Below are positions 47,932 through 59,469 of a stretch of DNA of 64,000 bases, in pieces. Made by a program: the position numbers and the translations under genes. The notes below the pieces were generated by a model. It worked only from the letters and a program-made list of their open reading frames with translations. It ran no database searches and was not told the DNA's origin. Origin of the DNA: Haematobia irritans (lineage: Eukaryota > Arthropoda > Insecta > Diptera > Muscidae); contig NC_134401.1 in assembly GCF_050003625.1 (NCBI RefSeq), positions 72,018,442 through 72,082,441 of the forward strand, given 5' to 3'. Each line of letters begins with the position of its first letter. Within the stretch, counting starts at the first letter, position 1.

Positions 47932-48157
47932 GATTGAAGAGAAACCAACAATAACAAACAAAACAATTTTTTTTTTTAATTCTTCATATCAGCTTGTAAC
48001 TTACCAAATATGCATATTTGGGATCATTTTATAAAAAGATATAAGGAATTCAACTTTTTTTGGTAAACGTTTCTCATAAAATTTGCACCTGAAACAATTA
48101 CAGAAATAATGAAGTAAGCTGTTTTAACTCAAAAAACTGCGTTTTGTTGATGTACAA
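47932..48157. repeat. family C fragment
   Basis: AAGGAATTCAAC...TTTGGTAAACGT matches 23617-23690. It borders A4 on the left and B4 on the right. Confidence 0.6.
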
Positions 48158-49385
48158 ACAAGTATATACGGCCGTAAGTTCGGCCAGGCCGAATCTTATG
48201 TACCCTCCACCAAGGATTGCGTAGAAACTTCTACGAAAGACTGTCATCCACAATCGAATTACTTGGGCTGTGGTATCTTAAAGCTTCTTAACATCGTTTT
48301 CTAAATTGTGACTTAGTCTATATGTGGTAGAGAGCCAGTATTGAAATATGGGGTTCGCTTATATGGGGGCTATATACAATTATGAACTTGATATGGACCA
48401 ATTTTTGTGTGATTTGGGATCAATTTATCTGAGGGCTATATATAACTATAGACCGATATGGACCTAGTTGGGCATGGGTTTTAACAGCCATATAATAGCA
48501 CAATGTACAAAATTTCAACCAGATCGGATGAATTTTGTTTCCCCAAAAGGCACCGGAAGTCAAATCTGGGGATCGGTTTGTATGGAGGCTATATATAATT
48601 ATGGACTGATATTATGAACCCATTCCTGCATGGTTGTTGGACATTATATACTAACATCACGTACAAAATTTCAACCGATTCGTATGAAATTTGCTTTTCC
48701 AAGGGGCTCCGGAGGTCAAATATGGTGATCGGTTTATATGGGGGCTATATATAATTATGGACCGATTTCGACAAATTTTTGCAAATCTGGTGATCGGTTT
48801 ATATGGGGGCTATATATAATTATGGACCGATGTGGACCATTTTTTGCATGGTTATTAGAGACCATATACTAACACCATGTACCAAATTTCATCCAGATCG
48901 GATCAAAATTTGCTTCTCTTAGAGGATCCTCAAGCCAAATCGGGGGATCGGTTTATATAGGGGCTATATATAATTACTGACCGATTTGGACCAATTTTTG
49001 CATACTTGTTAGAGATCATATGCTGACACCTTTGTACCAAATTTCAGCCGAATCGGATGAAATTTGCTTCTCTTAGAGTCCCCGCAAGCCAAATTTGGGG
49101 GTCCGTTTATATGGGGGCTATACGTAAAAGTGGACCGATATGGCCCTTTTGCAATACCATCCGACCTACATCAATAACAACTAATTGTGCCAAGTTTCAA
49201 GTCGATAGCTTGTTTCGTTCGGAAGTTAGCGTGATTTCAACAGACGGACGGGCATGCTCAGATCGACTCAGAATTTCACCATGACCCAGAATATATATAC
49301 TTTATGGGGTCTTAGAGCAATATTTCGATGTGTTACAAACAGAATGACAAAGTTAATATACCACCACCCTATGGTGGAGGGTATA
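48158..49385 (-). mobile_element. Helitron/DINE-like family B, copy B4, diverged and shorter
   Basis: Minus-oriented: starts at the left with ACAAGTATATACGGCCGTAA and the hairpin TTCGGCC-AGGCCGAA, ends at the right with CCACCCTATGGTGGAGGGTATA. It carries about five 153-bp-type units and is clearly older than B1-B3. Confidence 0.85.
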
Positions 49386-50976
49386 AAAATTAAATATTCT
49401 AGTTAAAAGAAAGCTCAAATCTTAAAAGAAAACTTAGCAATTCTCTATTAAATTATACGCTTAGGGAAATAGAAAATTTTGTCCAAATTCATTTAGGGTT
49501 ACTCTGGAATTAAATATTTTTTTTACATTAATTTGGTTTCCAAAAATTCTAATTAAATATATAATAAAATAAAAAACTAAATATTCTGGTTAAAAGAAAG
49601 TTAAAGAAACCGTACCAATTCGCTATTAAATTATAAGCAGAGGAGTAATAAAAATTATTCCAATTGTTCTTGGGTCATTCTGAAATTACATTTTAAAAGA
49701 AAACCTACCAATTCTCTATAAAATTATACGCCAAATATAAAAATTTGTCCGAACCCATCTGTGGTTTTTCTGAAATTAAACTGACGTAAATCGATCAGTC
49801 AGTATTTTCATAACATGGCGCCATTTGCAATGTGAATTAAGAAATACTTTATTTATTAAACTGATTTTTGTAAATTTATAATGCAAAAGTGCTTCGGATT
49901 ATTATTTAAAAATGTAATCTGATCGATTGATAAAACAAAGTATAACATGGAGTTGTATTTCCGTAATAAACTAGCAACCTACATCTAGCCGCTCGCTACT
50001 ATATTTTAGAACATAAATAATGTATAAAACATGAAATTTAAACACAAATGTTAACAAAATAAAAGCTTTATTTGGTGAATTAAATTTTACAATCGTTTCA
50101 TTTGCACTGGGCATCGGGATAACAAAACAAAATGTTAACAAAAGGAGCACAGCAATTGATGTTGCAAAACAAGCATTAGTACTTCAACCAACATGTATAG
50201 TACTGGGGTAGCAATGAATGGAATCACAAGAATTAATTGCTATGTTCCAAAAAAAAAAAGCAGCATTGTAAAATTAGATTTTTTTAAATCCAAAGTTATT
50301 TGTAAAATAACTTCTGCTTCTTCAAATTAATTATTATGTATGCGTGTGTAAATCGAGCCACTAGTTGCCTATGTATATGTAATCCTTTCGTGACATTTTG
50401 CGATGTTGTCAATACATTTCGATGAAATAAACGCGAAAAAGTTCCAAAATGTCTGTTTTTTCCTTCAAAGTATATTGCCAACACTATCATTTTTCAACGC
50501 GAAACAATAATTGAGGGGAACTTTTTTCGCACCAACAAACAGAGTACCGGCCTTTACATGGAATAATATTAAATTAGATTTCTATAAAACAATTTCAATA
50601 TATTTCCCATTTCAGCATTAAATATTGAACATTCGTAATGACTTTTTTCTAAGCTTCCGATCACCATCGTACATCTTATCGCTAATGTATTAATAACTCA
50701 CTTAAAAGGTTTAATAAGCAAACACTAATATACCTAAAAAAAAACAAAACAAAATATTCCATACATTGTTACATACCTGCTAAAAAGATGCAACAGCCCA
50801 AACCAACGCCAACTATACAACTGAAGCATGCCAAACAAAACCGGGCAAAACTCAAAAATTTCTACAACAATAAAAACACATGTGCCTTCATTGAAAACAA
50901 CACCTCATCCAGCCAAATAAACCATCCGCCAATAACAAACACGCTCAGATATACACAACATACCCAGCTCTCCCTA
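49386..50976. repeat. family C sequence and unassigned AT-rich DNA
   Basis: 49395-49780 repeats the 200-bp tandem units of C1. 49781-50550 is unassigned, with no gene. 50555-50976 parallels 26673-27130 (TTTACATGGAATAATA, then CTGAAGCATGCCAAACAAAA). Confidence 0.6.
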
Positions 50977-51762
50977 CCTTTTCTCAGTGATGCCAATTTG
51001 GTGCTTTTGGCACCAAATTTAGTGCTTATTGATTTCCAAAAAGCACCAAATTGCCTTTTTAGTGCCTTTTCAAAAAAGGCATGCACTTGGTGCTTTCTGG
51101 CATTTTCATTTAGTGCTTTTAGTGTTTTTTTTTTCAATTTGAACAGTATTCAGATTAATTGACGATATCTTTTCATACAAAAATTCGGAATAGACTTTCA
51201 AAAGCTTAAACTCAACTCATTGCCAAATGTAGAATATTGGTATTTATGGTATTTAGCCTGCGCCAAGGCATACTTATAGTCATACCTGGTAATAGGAATT
51301 TTTTTGGGAAATGTCTAGCGACGAGTGCCGAATTTCTGAACTTGGTAAAGATGTACTTAAAAACGTTTGTATTGAATTAACAAAAGCTAGCATAACTGAA
51401 ATAAATATTAATATTTCCAAATTTAATGTCGAAAAAATGTTTTTTCTCCTCTAAAAAAAGACATTACTGACCAAAATGAATTGGATGAAAGCATTCAAAT
51501 TGATCAAGGAGCATAAAATTACAAATAAAATCAATACTTCTATAATACAACTTAGTTTTTTTTTAGTAGAGCAGGTATGTTAGAATTTAAAATACAGATT
51601 TAGTGCTTTTTATCTTCCGGGAGTTAGGTTAGGTTAGGTTTAAGTGGCAGCCCGATTAAGATTCAGGCTCACTTAGACTATTCAGTCCATTGTGATACCA
51701 CATTAACTAAAAGTACCTATTACATATGGGCACTTCTAGTTTTAACCGCTGAACCTTCTTGA

Positions 51763-54700
51763 TTATTTTTCTTTGTTGAACCAACCAGATTGTTCCAAAA
51801 ACATTAGCAGACTGCTTAAGTTAACGTTTTCCAGATCCGCCAGTAATCTGAAGCTATATGCTCCTAAAAGTTGCTTGCGCTTTACACAAAATGCAGGACA
51901 CTCACACAAGAGGTGTTTAATTGATTCTTTTTCCTCCGCATCATGACAGCTCATACAATAGTCATTATACTTCGCGCCAATAGTTTTTGCAAAATCTCCT
52001 ATCAGGCAGCGTCCCGTTATAGCAGATATCAGGAGTGATATCTGACGTCTCGAGAACATTAGCATATCTAGTGTGCGGTTTAAGTTGAAATGGGGCCATA
52101 TTTGCTTGGTGTCGTTACAACCCTTGCAATTCTCCCATCGAACATTTGCCATCATAACAGCCTTCTCACCCAGCATGAGCTTGCAGGTAGCTAGGGGCAT
52201 ACCAACAAATTCTAGTTCCCCTGGAATATGTAAGGTAGTCCCTAGCCTTGCCAACTCATCGGCTTCGCAGTTCCCCGGTATGTTCCTATGGCCAGGCCTC
52301 CATATTAGGTGAATATTGTACTGCTCAGCCATCTCATTGAGAGATTTGCGGCAATCGATGGCCGTTTTCGAGTTGAGGAACACAGAGTCCAAGGATTTTA
52401 TTGCAGGTTGACTGTCTGAGTATATATTAATGCCCACATTTTTTGGAACATTACTTCTCAGCCAATTCGCCACCTCTCTTATTGCTAATATTTCAGCCTG
52501 AAAAACACTACAGTGATTAGGTAATCTTTTCGCTATTTGAAGTTCCAAATCATTAGAATATACTCCGAAACCCACTTGTCCATCCAATTTGGAGCCATCA
52601 GTGTAGAAATCTATATATTCTTTATTCCCCGGGGTCTGTGTGCACCACGCCTCACTGTTGGGGATTAGAGTCTCAAACTTTTTGTCGAAATGTGGACTCG
52701 CCAAAGTGTAATCCACTACGTTAGGCACATCTGTCATTGTTTTGAGGACAGAACTGTGACCGTAGATTTTTTCCGACCACAGCGATAGCTCGCGCAACAG
52801 CACAGCCGTTGTTGCAGCTGACTGTTTGGCCAAAATGTCTAAAGGCAATAGATGCAGCATGACATTAAGAGAATCTGTTCCTGTCTTACTGAATGCGCCT
52901 GAGCACGCCATACGCTGAACTTTATCTAAACCTGTCGGTTGCTGAAGTGCCGGCCACCAGACTACAACACCATATAGCATTATAGGTCTAACCACTGCCG
53001 TGTATAGCAAATGCACAATTTTTGGTTTTAGTCCCCACTTTTTTCCTATTGCCTTTTTGCACGAGTACAAAGCTACAGTTGCCTTCCTCGCCTTTTCTTC
53101 AATATTAAGCTTAAAGTTCAGCTTCCTGTCCAAAATAACGCCAAGGTATTTTGCACAATCACCAAAGGGAATTTCAATACCCCCTAAGGAAATAGGCCTA
53201 ACCGTGGGAGTTTTGCGATCTTTGCAGTACATGACTAATTCTGTCTTTGCGGGATTTACCCCAAGACCATTGTCTTTCGCCCATTTTTCAGTCATCCGGA
53301 GGGCCCTCTGAATAATATCTCTGATTGTGGATGGGAATTTTCCCCTGACTGCCAGAGCTACATCATCTGCGTATGCCACCACTTTTATCCTTTCTTTTTC
53401 TAGAGTAACCAGAAGGCTATTTATAGCAACATTCCAAAGAAGAGGTGATAGAACTCCTCCTTGGGGAGTGCCTCTGTTCACATACTTTTGTATGTTTGCT
53501 TGTCCCAGTGTGGCTGAAATACGTCTCTTCATTAGCAGTTCGTCTAACAGCCTGAGTATACATGGATCAACATTCAGAATTGTCAGTCCATTTAATATCG
53601 AGCTCGGATGGACATTATTGAACGCCCCTTCGATGTCTAGAAACGCCACGATTGTGTATTCTTTGGCAGATAGTAAGCTTTCAATAAAGCTGACTAGTTC
53701 ATGTAGTGCGGTCTCAGTAGACCTGCCCTTCGAGTATGCATGCTGTCGTTTCGAGAACAAACTTGAATCGATGCTAGTTCTAAGATAAATATCTATCATC
53801 CTCTCCAGAGTCTTAAGTAGGAATGAGGATAAGCTGATTGGTCGGAAATCCTTCGCCCTCGAGTGAGAGGCTTTTCCCGCTTTAGGTATGAAGACGACTT
53901 TTGTTTCCCTCCACTTTCCTGGGATATATGATAAGTTGATACATCCTTTATATATCACCGACAACCAGGGGATAATTTTGTCAGTTACAGCTTGTAACTC
54001 CGCCGGAGTAATTCCATCAGGTCCAGGGGATTTGAATGGTCCAAAGCTATTTAGCGCCCATCTTATTCTAGTTTCCGATACAATTTCCTCGACAGGAAAC
54101 GACCGCTGAGCAACTGTGGCACCGCCAGTACATGGTTCAACCGTCTGATTTCCAGGAAAATGTGTGTCCAATAGTACCTCCAGCGTCTCCTCACTGGACG
54201 TTGTCCAATTGCCCTCCGATGTTTTAATGAAACCTGGAGCGGAGTTGGTGGATGCTAGAACCTTCCGTAGTCTGGAAGCCTCGGACGTATACTCAATACT
54301 GCTGCAGTAAGCATTCCAAGAGTTATGCTGAGCCTTTCTCAGTTCTCGCTTGTATCCTCTCAGAATCTTCTTGTAAGCGTCCCAGTCCTCAGAAGCTCTG
54401 GTGGACTTTGCCTTGCTAAAGAGCTTCCTGCAGGATTTCCTCATATTACTTAATTCCGTAGACCACCATGGTGGTCGATGTTTCCCCCTTGGCTTTCCTC
54501 TAGGGCATGCAGCTTTCAGTGAGATGTTGAAGGCCTTAGTAATCCGCTCCACTGCGTATTCGATATCTTGCACATTTCTCATATTTGTCTCTGGTATTTC
54601 CGGTATCATCATATTGAACGATTCCCTATACCTATTCCAGTCAGCTTTCCTTGCATTTGGCGGAAATATGGTCTTGGTGGTATGAACATCAAATTTGAAA

Positions 54701-55359
54701 CTGATGTAGCGATGATCTGAGAAGCTGTGTTCACTTAAAACATGCCACTCAGATATCATTTCATTCAGTTCTTGCGAGGCCAAGGTGATGTCCAAAACCT
54801 CTTGCCTGTTTTTAGTGACAAAGGTTGGGACATCTCCCTTGTTGCAAACTACCAGATTAGTACGCAAAATAAACTCTATTAGCGACTCTCCCCTTGCATT
54901 AGTATCACTACTTCCCCATATACTATGATGTGCATTCGCATCGCATCCCATAATGAGTTTCGTCTTTGTTTTCCGTGACTCCTCCACTAAGGTCTTAACG
55001 GCATATGGAGGCATCTCCCTGTCATGTCCCATGTAGACCGAAGATACCCAATATTTGCATTTGGCTATTTCTAAACTGGCAACGACAGTGTCTGTATTGC
55101 ACATTGAAGGAAGCAGAAACAAGTTGAGCTCGTTTTTAGCAATTATACAGGCTCGATTTACATCATTACCACTATTCTGCAATAGTTTGAACCCCGGAGT
55201 ACTTAATTCACATATTTTGTTTTTATAAACATATGGTTCTTGAATAAGAACTATATCTATGTCCCCTTTCATCAGGAGAACTTTTAAGGCAGCACATGCA
55301 GCCTTACAATGATGAAGATTTATCTGGAGGATCCGTAGGACCATCGAGATTTTCAACAA
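51763..55359 (-). CDS. LINE ORF2: endonuclease, reverse transcriptase, RNase H
   Basis: 1198 codons, uninterrupted. Residues 1-230: AP-type endonuclease with LQINLHHCKAA, IQEPYV, GCDANAHHSIWGS and the SDH in HSFSDHRYISF. Residues about 480-740: RT with FRPISLSSFLLKTLE, FLDIEGAFNNV (571), RGTPQGGVLSPLLWN and YADD (about 661-664). Residues about 915-1045: RNase H with FYTDGSK, FQAEILAI, IYSDSQPAIKSL and WRPGHRNIPGNCEADELA. The C-terminus has a Cys/His cluster CMSCHDAEEKESIKHLLCEC. It nicks target DNA, copies its own RNA in place and removes the RNA strand. All visible catalytic residues are present. Confidence 0.93.
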   Translation of the reverse strand: MLKISMVLRILQINLHHCKAACAALKVLLMKGDIDIVLIQEPYVYKNKICELSTPGFKLLQNSGNDVNRACIIAKNELNLFLLPSMCNTDTVVASLEIAKCKYWVSSVYMGHDREMPPYAVKTLVEESRKTKTKLIMGCDANAHHSIWGSSDTNARGESLIEFILRTNLVVCNKGDVPTFVTKNRQEVLDITLASQELNEMISEWHVLSEHSFSDHRYISFKFDVHTTKTIFPPNARKADWNRYRESFNMMIPEIPETNMRNVQDIEYAVERITKAFNISLKAACPRGKPRGKHRPPWWSTELSNMRKSCRKLFSKAKSTRASEDWDAYKKILRGYKRELRKAQHNSWNAYCSSIEYTSEASRLRKVLASTNSAPGFIKTSEGNWTTSSEETLEVLLDTHFPGNQTVEPCTGGATVAQRSFPVEEIVSETRIRWALNSFGPFKSPGPDGITPAELQAVTDKIIPWLSVIYKGCINLSYIPGKWRETKVVFIPKAGKASHSRAKDFRPISLSSFLLKTLERMIDIYLRTSIDSSLFSKRQHAYSKGRSTETALHELVSFIESLLSAKEYTIVAFLDIEGAFNNVHPSSILNGLTILNVDPCILRLLDELLMKRRISATLGQANIQKYVNRGTPQGGVLSPLLWNVAINSLLVTLEKERIKVVAYADDVALAVRGKFPSTIRDIIQRALRMTEKWAKDNGLGVNPAKTELVMYCKDRKTPTVRPISLGGIEIPFGDCAKYLGVILDRKLNFKLNIEEKARKATVALYSCKKAIGKKWGLKPKIVHLLYTAVVRPIMLYGVVVWWPALQQPTGLDKVQRMACSGAFSKTGTDSLNVMLHLLPLDILAKQSAATTAVLLRELSLWSEKIYGHSSVLKTMTDVPNVVDYTLASPHFDKKFETLIPNSEAWCTQTPGNKEYIDFYTDGSKLDGQVGFGVYSNDLELQIAKRLPNHCSVFQAEILAIREVANWLRSNVPKNVGINIYSDSQPAIKSLDSVFLNSKTAIDCRKSLNEMAEQYNIHLIWRPGHRNIPGNCEADELARLGTTLHIPGELEFVGMPLATCKLMLGEKAVMMANVRWENCKGCNDTKQIWPHFNLNRTLDMLMFSRRQISLLISAITGRCLIGDFAKTIGAKYNDYCMSCHDAEEKESIKHLLCECPAFCVKRKQLLGAYSFRLLADLENVNLSSLLMFLEQSGWFNKEK

Positions 55360-56533
55360 CCGTCACATCAGCCGCTTCAATCGAGTCATCAAGAATGTCC
55401 TCTTCAGAGATATCGGTGACTCTCGCAATAACCATAGGTTCAACTTTGGTGAGTTCTGAGGCAGTAGAAGCCTCCTCACGCATACGGTATCTATCCATGT
55501 CTTCAAATGTCTTGGTATCCCCCTCGACTTCGCAAGAGGATCCGCTTACTTCTGATTCAGACAGAGGCTTGTCCATTTCTGAATCCTTTAGCTGATCGTT
55601 TTTATACACCTTCATTTGGATATAATGAAAGCCATAACATACACGGCCCTGGGACTTTGCTAGATGTGGCAAAGACTGAGTGTTCAATATAAACACTGCA
55701 TGCCGTCTTGGCCCATCCACTTCATCCAAACGGCCAACCTTCCAATCAGCTGTTGGAAGATCTGGATTGCATTGTTTCAGTCTATTTAAAATAGATTCAG
55801 GGTCAGGAGGGTTTGCAGGTATCCACGCATGTGCTCTAGGTCTAGCCGATATGTCTTTCTTCTCGACTTACTCTAGAGCAGCTCCTTCCCAAACTTCTCC
55901 AATTAGTATCAGAGCAGCTCTAAAACATTCTATAGCCCTCTGGTCCTCAAATGCGACTAGCTTAAATCGTCCTTGATACCAACCAGCCTCTTGGTGTCGA
56001 GGATCTGGGCCGGGAAACTTTTCCAGCACCTGTGAGTAGACGCCAGACAAAGCATTCTCAATTTCCCCCCATTTTTGCTTTGGAACCATACCGTCCAATG
56101 CTCCTTTATTAATGATAGCCAACACAAGGCTGTCTTTAGCAACTGAGGCAAACGATCGTTGATCCCTTTTGGAGGATGGCAGCTCATCCGGTGATCGTTC
56201 CCTTTTTCCAGCCTCAAGAATTCCTTGAGCCCATTTTAAGGAATCGCTTTGTTTAGCCGACAACGTGCTTGGGTCGACTGATCCTAATTTCTTTAGGATA
56301 AACAAAGCATTTCTGCGTTCTTTGAATCTCTTTCGTGAGGGATTACCTCCTTTTGATGCCGTTACCTTGGAAAAGGTCCGACTTGTCAAATTGTCGCCAC
56401 CTGTCGTCCCGTCTACAGGTCGACTAATTGGGCCTAACTCTTGGTCATTGGCCAAATCTATAACTCCAGTCGATAATCGTCCACTGGGCCCTGAAGTTAG
56501 CAACCCAGTGGATGTCTTTGAATTTCTCTGCAT
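55304..56533 (-). pseudogene. LINE ORF1 (DUF4780-like), one in-frame stop
   Basis: A 409-codon frame interrupted only by TAA at 55868-55870. The first part (222 codons) ends IGEVWEGAALE; the same frame continues ISARPRAHAWIPANPPDP ... CNPDLPTADWKVGRL ... GRVCYGFHYIQMKV, which together with FKLVAFEDQRAIECFRAALI resembles the DUF4780 domain found in ORF1 proteins of some insect LINEs. No CCHC knuckle is visible. ORF1 normally binds the element RNA. The C-terminal tail is acidic (TDISEEDILDDSIEAADV). Confidence 0.8.
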
Positions 56534-56651
56534 GGTGGCCTAATATCCCACCACACTTGAAATTCGTAGTAGGTACTTATTACGATGATTTATCCGCTAT
56601 TAAAAAACACGTCCGTTCCGTTCGACGGGAGTTGGCATCACTGCCTTTTCT

Positions 56652-56934
56652 CATTATTGCATAGCTCTCAAGGCCTGGTTATGCATCTAAAAACGTAAGC
56701 GTAGCGTGGCGTGTCAGCTGTTTTTATTTCTGATATACGACCATTAGCGTTGCTAGACAGTTTTCCTAGGGGGGGGGGGCTATAGCCCCCTAGCTAAAAA
56801 TGTATAGACTGAACGCATAGGTTCAATTAATGTTTTATTTCATAAAATTAAATAAAAAATTAGACATCAAAATAACTCGACAATTAATTTATAATAAGGC
56901 ACCTAAAAGTAGTTCCACACTTTTCCCAGCAAAA
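56652..56934. other. unassigned repeat-like DNA
   Basis: Contains a palindrome CTAGG(G)n-CTATAG-CCCCCTAG at 56768-56793 and the phrase GGTTATGCATCTAAAAA, which recurs at 58377 and 60900. No gene. Confidence 0.45.
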
Positions 56935-57452
56935 AAATTGTGAGTTGTTCTAATGGCACAACTTTAAAAACACTTCCAAAAATGTCCTCAATTATTCTAA
57001 CTACACAGTAAGTTTTTTTACTTCATTTTTTTCATATTTTAATGTGAAATTTTTAGTTTTCTTTTTTTGAAATAGTTTAAAAAAGTGTAAGAATAAATAA
57101 AATGATACAAATTATTCAAATTTTGTCACAAAACTGCTAAATCCATTATAGAAAAATCGATAATTTTGGAAAATATTCGAGGAAAAACGTTTCAAACAAG
57201 CGTCAGAATGCATTAAAAATCATAAAAACAATATAAAAATTATTTATTTGGTAAAATATCACCAAATTTTTTAATTCACATTCAAAACACTGAATTCGGA
57301 TCTCACCTTAAGATGTGAAGCAAATTCATTGCAACAGCTGTTGAAACGGTGGATATTCGTCCTATGACAAGTCCATATTACATTCATTGCTTCTCCACCA
57401 ATTTTGCACCACTTCCGGACCCAAAAAGAACATGTTCATTTCTTTTTTGTAG
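56935..57452. mobile_element. TIR element family T, copy T3, right end missing
   Basis: Starts CCCAGCAAAAAAATT and matches T2 through CGTCCTATGACAAG and CACTTCCGGACCCAAAAA, but ends TTTCTTTTTTGTAGC without the GCTGGG end. Its copy in the tandem duplication is 59470-59974. Confidence 0.75.
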
Positions 57453-57506
57453 CATTATTAAGATATTAATTTATGAATGAATAGTTTTAATATCAATTAC
57501 TATTTT

Positions 57507-58024
57507 TATACCCTCCACCATAGGATGGGGGTATATTAACTTTGTCATTCCGTTTGTAACACATCGAAATATTGCTGAAATTCTGAGTCGATCTGAGCAT
57601 GTCCGTCCGTCCGTCCGTCTGTTGAAATCACGCTAACTTCCGAACGAAACAAGCTATCGACTTGAAACTTGGCACAAGTAGTTGTTATTGATGTAGGTCG
57701 GATGGTATTGCAAATGGGCCATATCGGTCCACTTTTACGTATAGCCCCCATACAAATGGACCCCCAAATTTGGCTTGCGAATCCTCTAAGAGAAGCAAAT
57801 TTCATCCGATCCGGCTGAAATTTGGTACATGGTGTCAGCATATGATCTCTAACAACCATGCAAAAATTGGTCCACATCGATCCATAATTATATATAGCCC
57901 CCATATAAACCGATCCCCCGATTTTGTTTGCGGAGCCTCTAAGAGAAGCAAATTTCATCCGATCCGGATGAAATTTGGTACATGGTGTAAGTATATGGTC
58001 TCAAACAACTATGCAAAAATTGGT
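57507..58024 (+). mobile_element. Helitron/DINE-like family B, copy B5, 5' part only
   Basis: Starts TATACCCTCCACCATAGGAT, has (GTCC)3 and about two 153-bp units, then breaks off at AAAAATTGGTGG before an unrelated sequence. Confidence 0.85.
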
Positions 58025-58509
58025 GGAAAAAAAATTTTTCTGGGGGTCTACGCCCCCTCCCCAGAGGCCTTCCTACGCTTATGTATACGACAGCCCATAC
58101 AAACGATTATCCAACGTTTGCACAACGTAAGCGCGTCGTAAGATTCAGAAAAAACAAAAATTTAGGTGTCGTTGTCGCATCAGCAACGTTTAGCGTGAAA
58201 ATATATGTCATTAAAAATGTAGCATTGTGTTGTTTTCGGTTAAAATGGACGATGAGAACTTAATATTTTTTCGTGAAATTCATTTTAAATGTAAAAAAAA
58301 ACTTTACGAAGAAAGTGGAATGTTATTAATGTAAAGATGATGTTACTTGATTTTGTTTAAGAAAGTGAAGGTCTGGTTATGCATCTAAAAAGTAGCGTAG
58401 CCGTAACATAACGGCAACGTATGATTTTTTGGCGATTAGCCAACTTGAAAAAAAAACGTACTAACAAACTATTAAGAACTGGCAGATTTTTTTTTACATT
58501 TAAAATTAA

Positions 58510-58990
58510 TTTCACGAGTAGTTCATCGTATCTGCTGACAATTTACTCTAAGAACAATATTCGTAGAGGCACATCAGTTTAAGAACAATGAAAACTTTAA
58601 CTTATAAAACCTTCATGAAATGTTATCAACCCATTTTTGACAAAAATTTATATAAATTTAATGGCATGTGAACTAAAAATATTACATTGAGAAATATTAT
58701 ACACACTATTATTAACTATAGGAATTGCCGGCAAGAAATTGCTATCCGCTTTCAAGTTAATTTTTCGTAAAAAAATATTTTCTCATACAAAAAAATTGTA
58801 CAGTAAACAGCTATTATTATGTACAAAGTACTTTACATTTCACAAGTAGTTTGATAGTGTGACAAAAGAATTTTTAACTACCTGTTAAGAAACTTTTTAA
58901 GGAAATTTCCATCGTATTTTGTAGGCCATAAACTAAACGATTGCAACTTAAAATTTGTAAAATTTCCTTTCGAGTCGTTAATTTTCGTTG
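58510..58990 (+). repeat. family C segment, copy C4
   Basis: TAGTTCATCGTATCTGCTGA onward parallels 27228-27700 with 85-90 percent identity by eye. Duplicated at 61036-61510. The flanks 58025-58509 and 58991-59469 hold no gene I can see. Confidence 0.7.
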
Positions 58991-59469
58991 AAGATACGAA
59001 AAATCTTCTTAAATTTACGAGACTTTTTTTTTGTGTATAGTTTATTCGACTTGAAATTGTATCTTAACTACAAAGCAAAAAAGCGTTCAAAAGTAGATGT
59101 TTTTCAACATTTATTTAAAGATGCTTTTTACTTGAAACTAACATAATTTCTACTTGAAATCGAGTCTGAATTTGAAATTTAAGCTGTCGTTAACACGTTT
59201 TTAAAGGACTTTAGTACCGCATGACGAAAACGAATATATTAAAAGTATATAAAACTCACATTTAAAAGAAAATTGTGTCTTAAATGAATCCTTATTTCAA
59301 TTATCCCCTTCTTTGGCTCATATTCATAATAATTTACTAGCAGTTTATCGAAGAAATTTTTAAAGTTTAGTTACGTTAATTGTTATGAATATGGGGGTAA
59401 ATCTTTAGATCCGGGCATCCTTCTTTTCAGTGTGGAAATCTGTTTCGGACTCAAATTTGTGAAATTGCA

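Larger units (their letters stand above)
51626..56626 (-). mobile_element. full-length RNase H-bearing non-LTR retrotransposon (LOA/I-like)
   Basis: 5.0 kb on the minus strand with 7-bp duplication GGGAGTT at both sides (51619-51625 and 56627-56633), so the 5' end is complete. Two ORFs overlap by 56 bases. The 3' end has GGGCTGCCACTTAAACC and then a short AACCT-type tail rather than poly-A. Presence of RNase H and the tail type point to the LOA or related clades (inference). Confidence 0.88.
50985..56643. mobile_element. hAT-type non-autonomous element, split by a LINE
   Basis: Ends CAGTGATGCCAA and TTGGCATCACTG are inverted. An 8-bp duplication CCTTTTCT flanks them (50977-50984 and 56644-56651). 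CAGTG-type ends plus 8-bp duplications define hAT elements. The interior (50997-51130) is rich in repeated TTTAGTGCTTTT / GGTGC motifs. Excluding the LINE it is about 650 bp with no transposase. Confidence 0.85.
56948..59469 (+). repeat. tandem duplication, copy 1
   Basis: About 2.52 kb, repeated directly and immediately at 59470-61996 with only scattered single-base changes and small indels. It contains T3, B5 and a family C segment. Confidence 0.95.

Noticed and set aside
54401..54685. Plus-strand frames opposite LINE ORF2
   Set aside because: They are antisense shadows of the intact 1198-codon frame.
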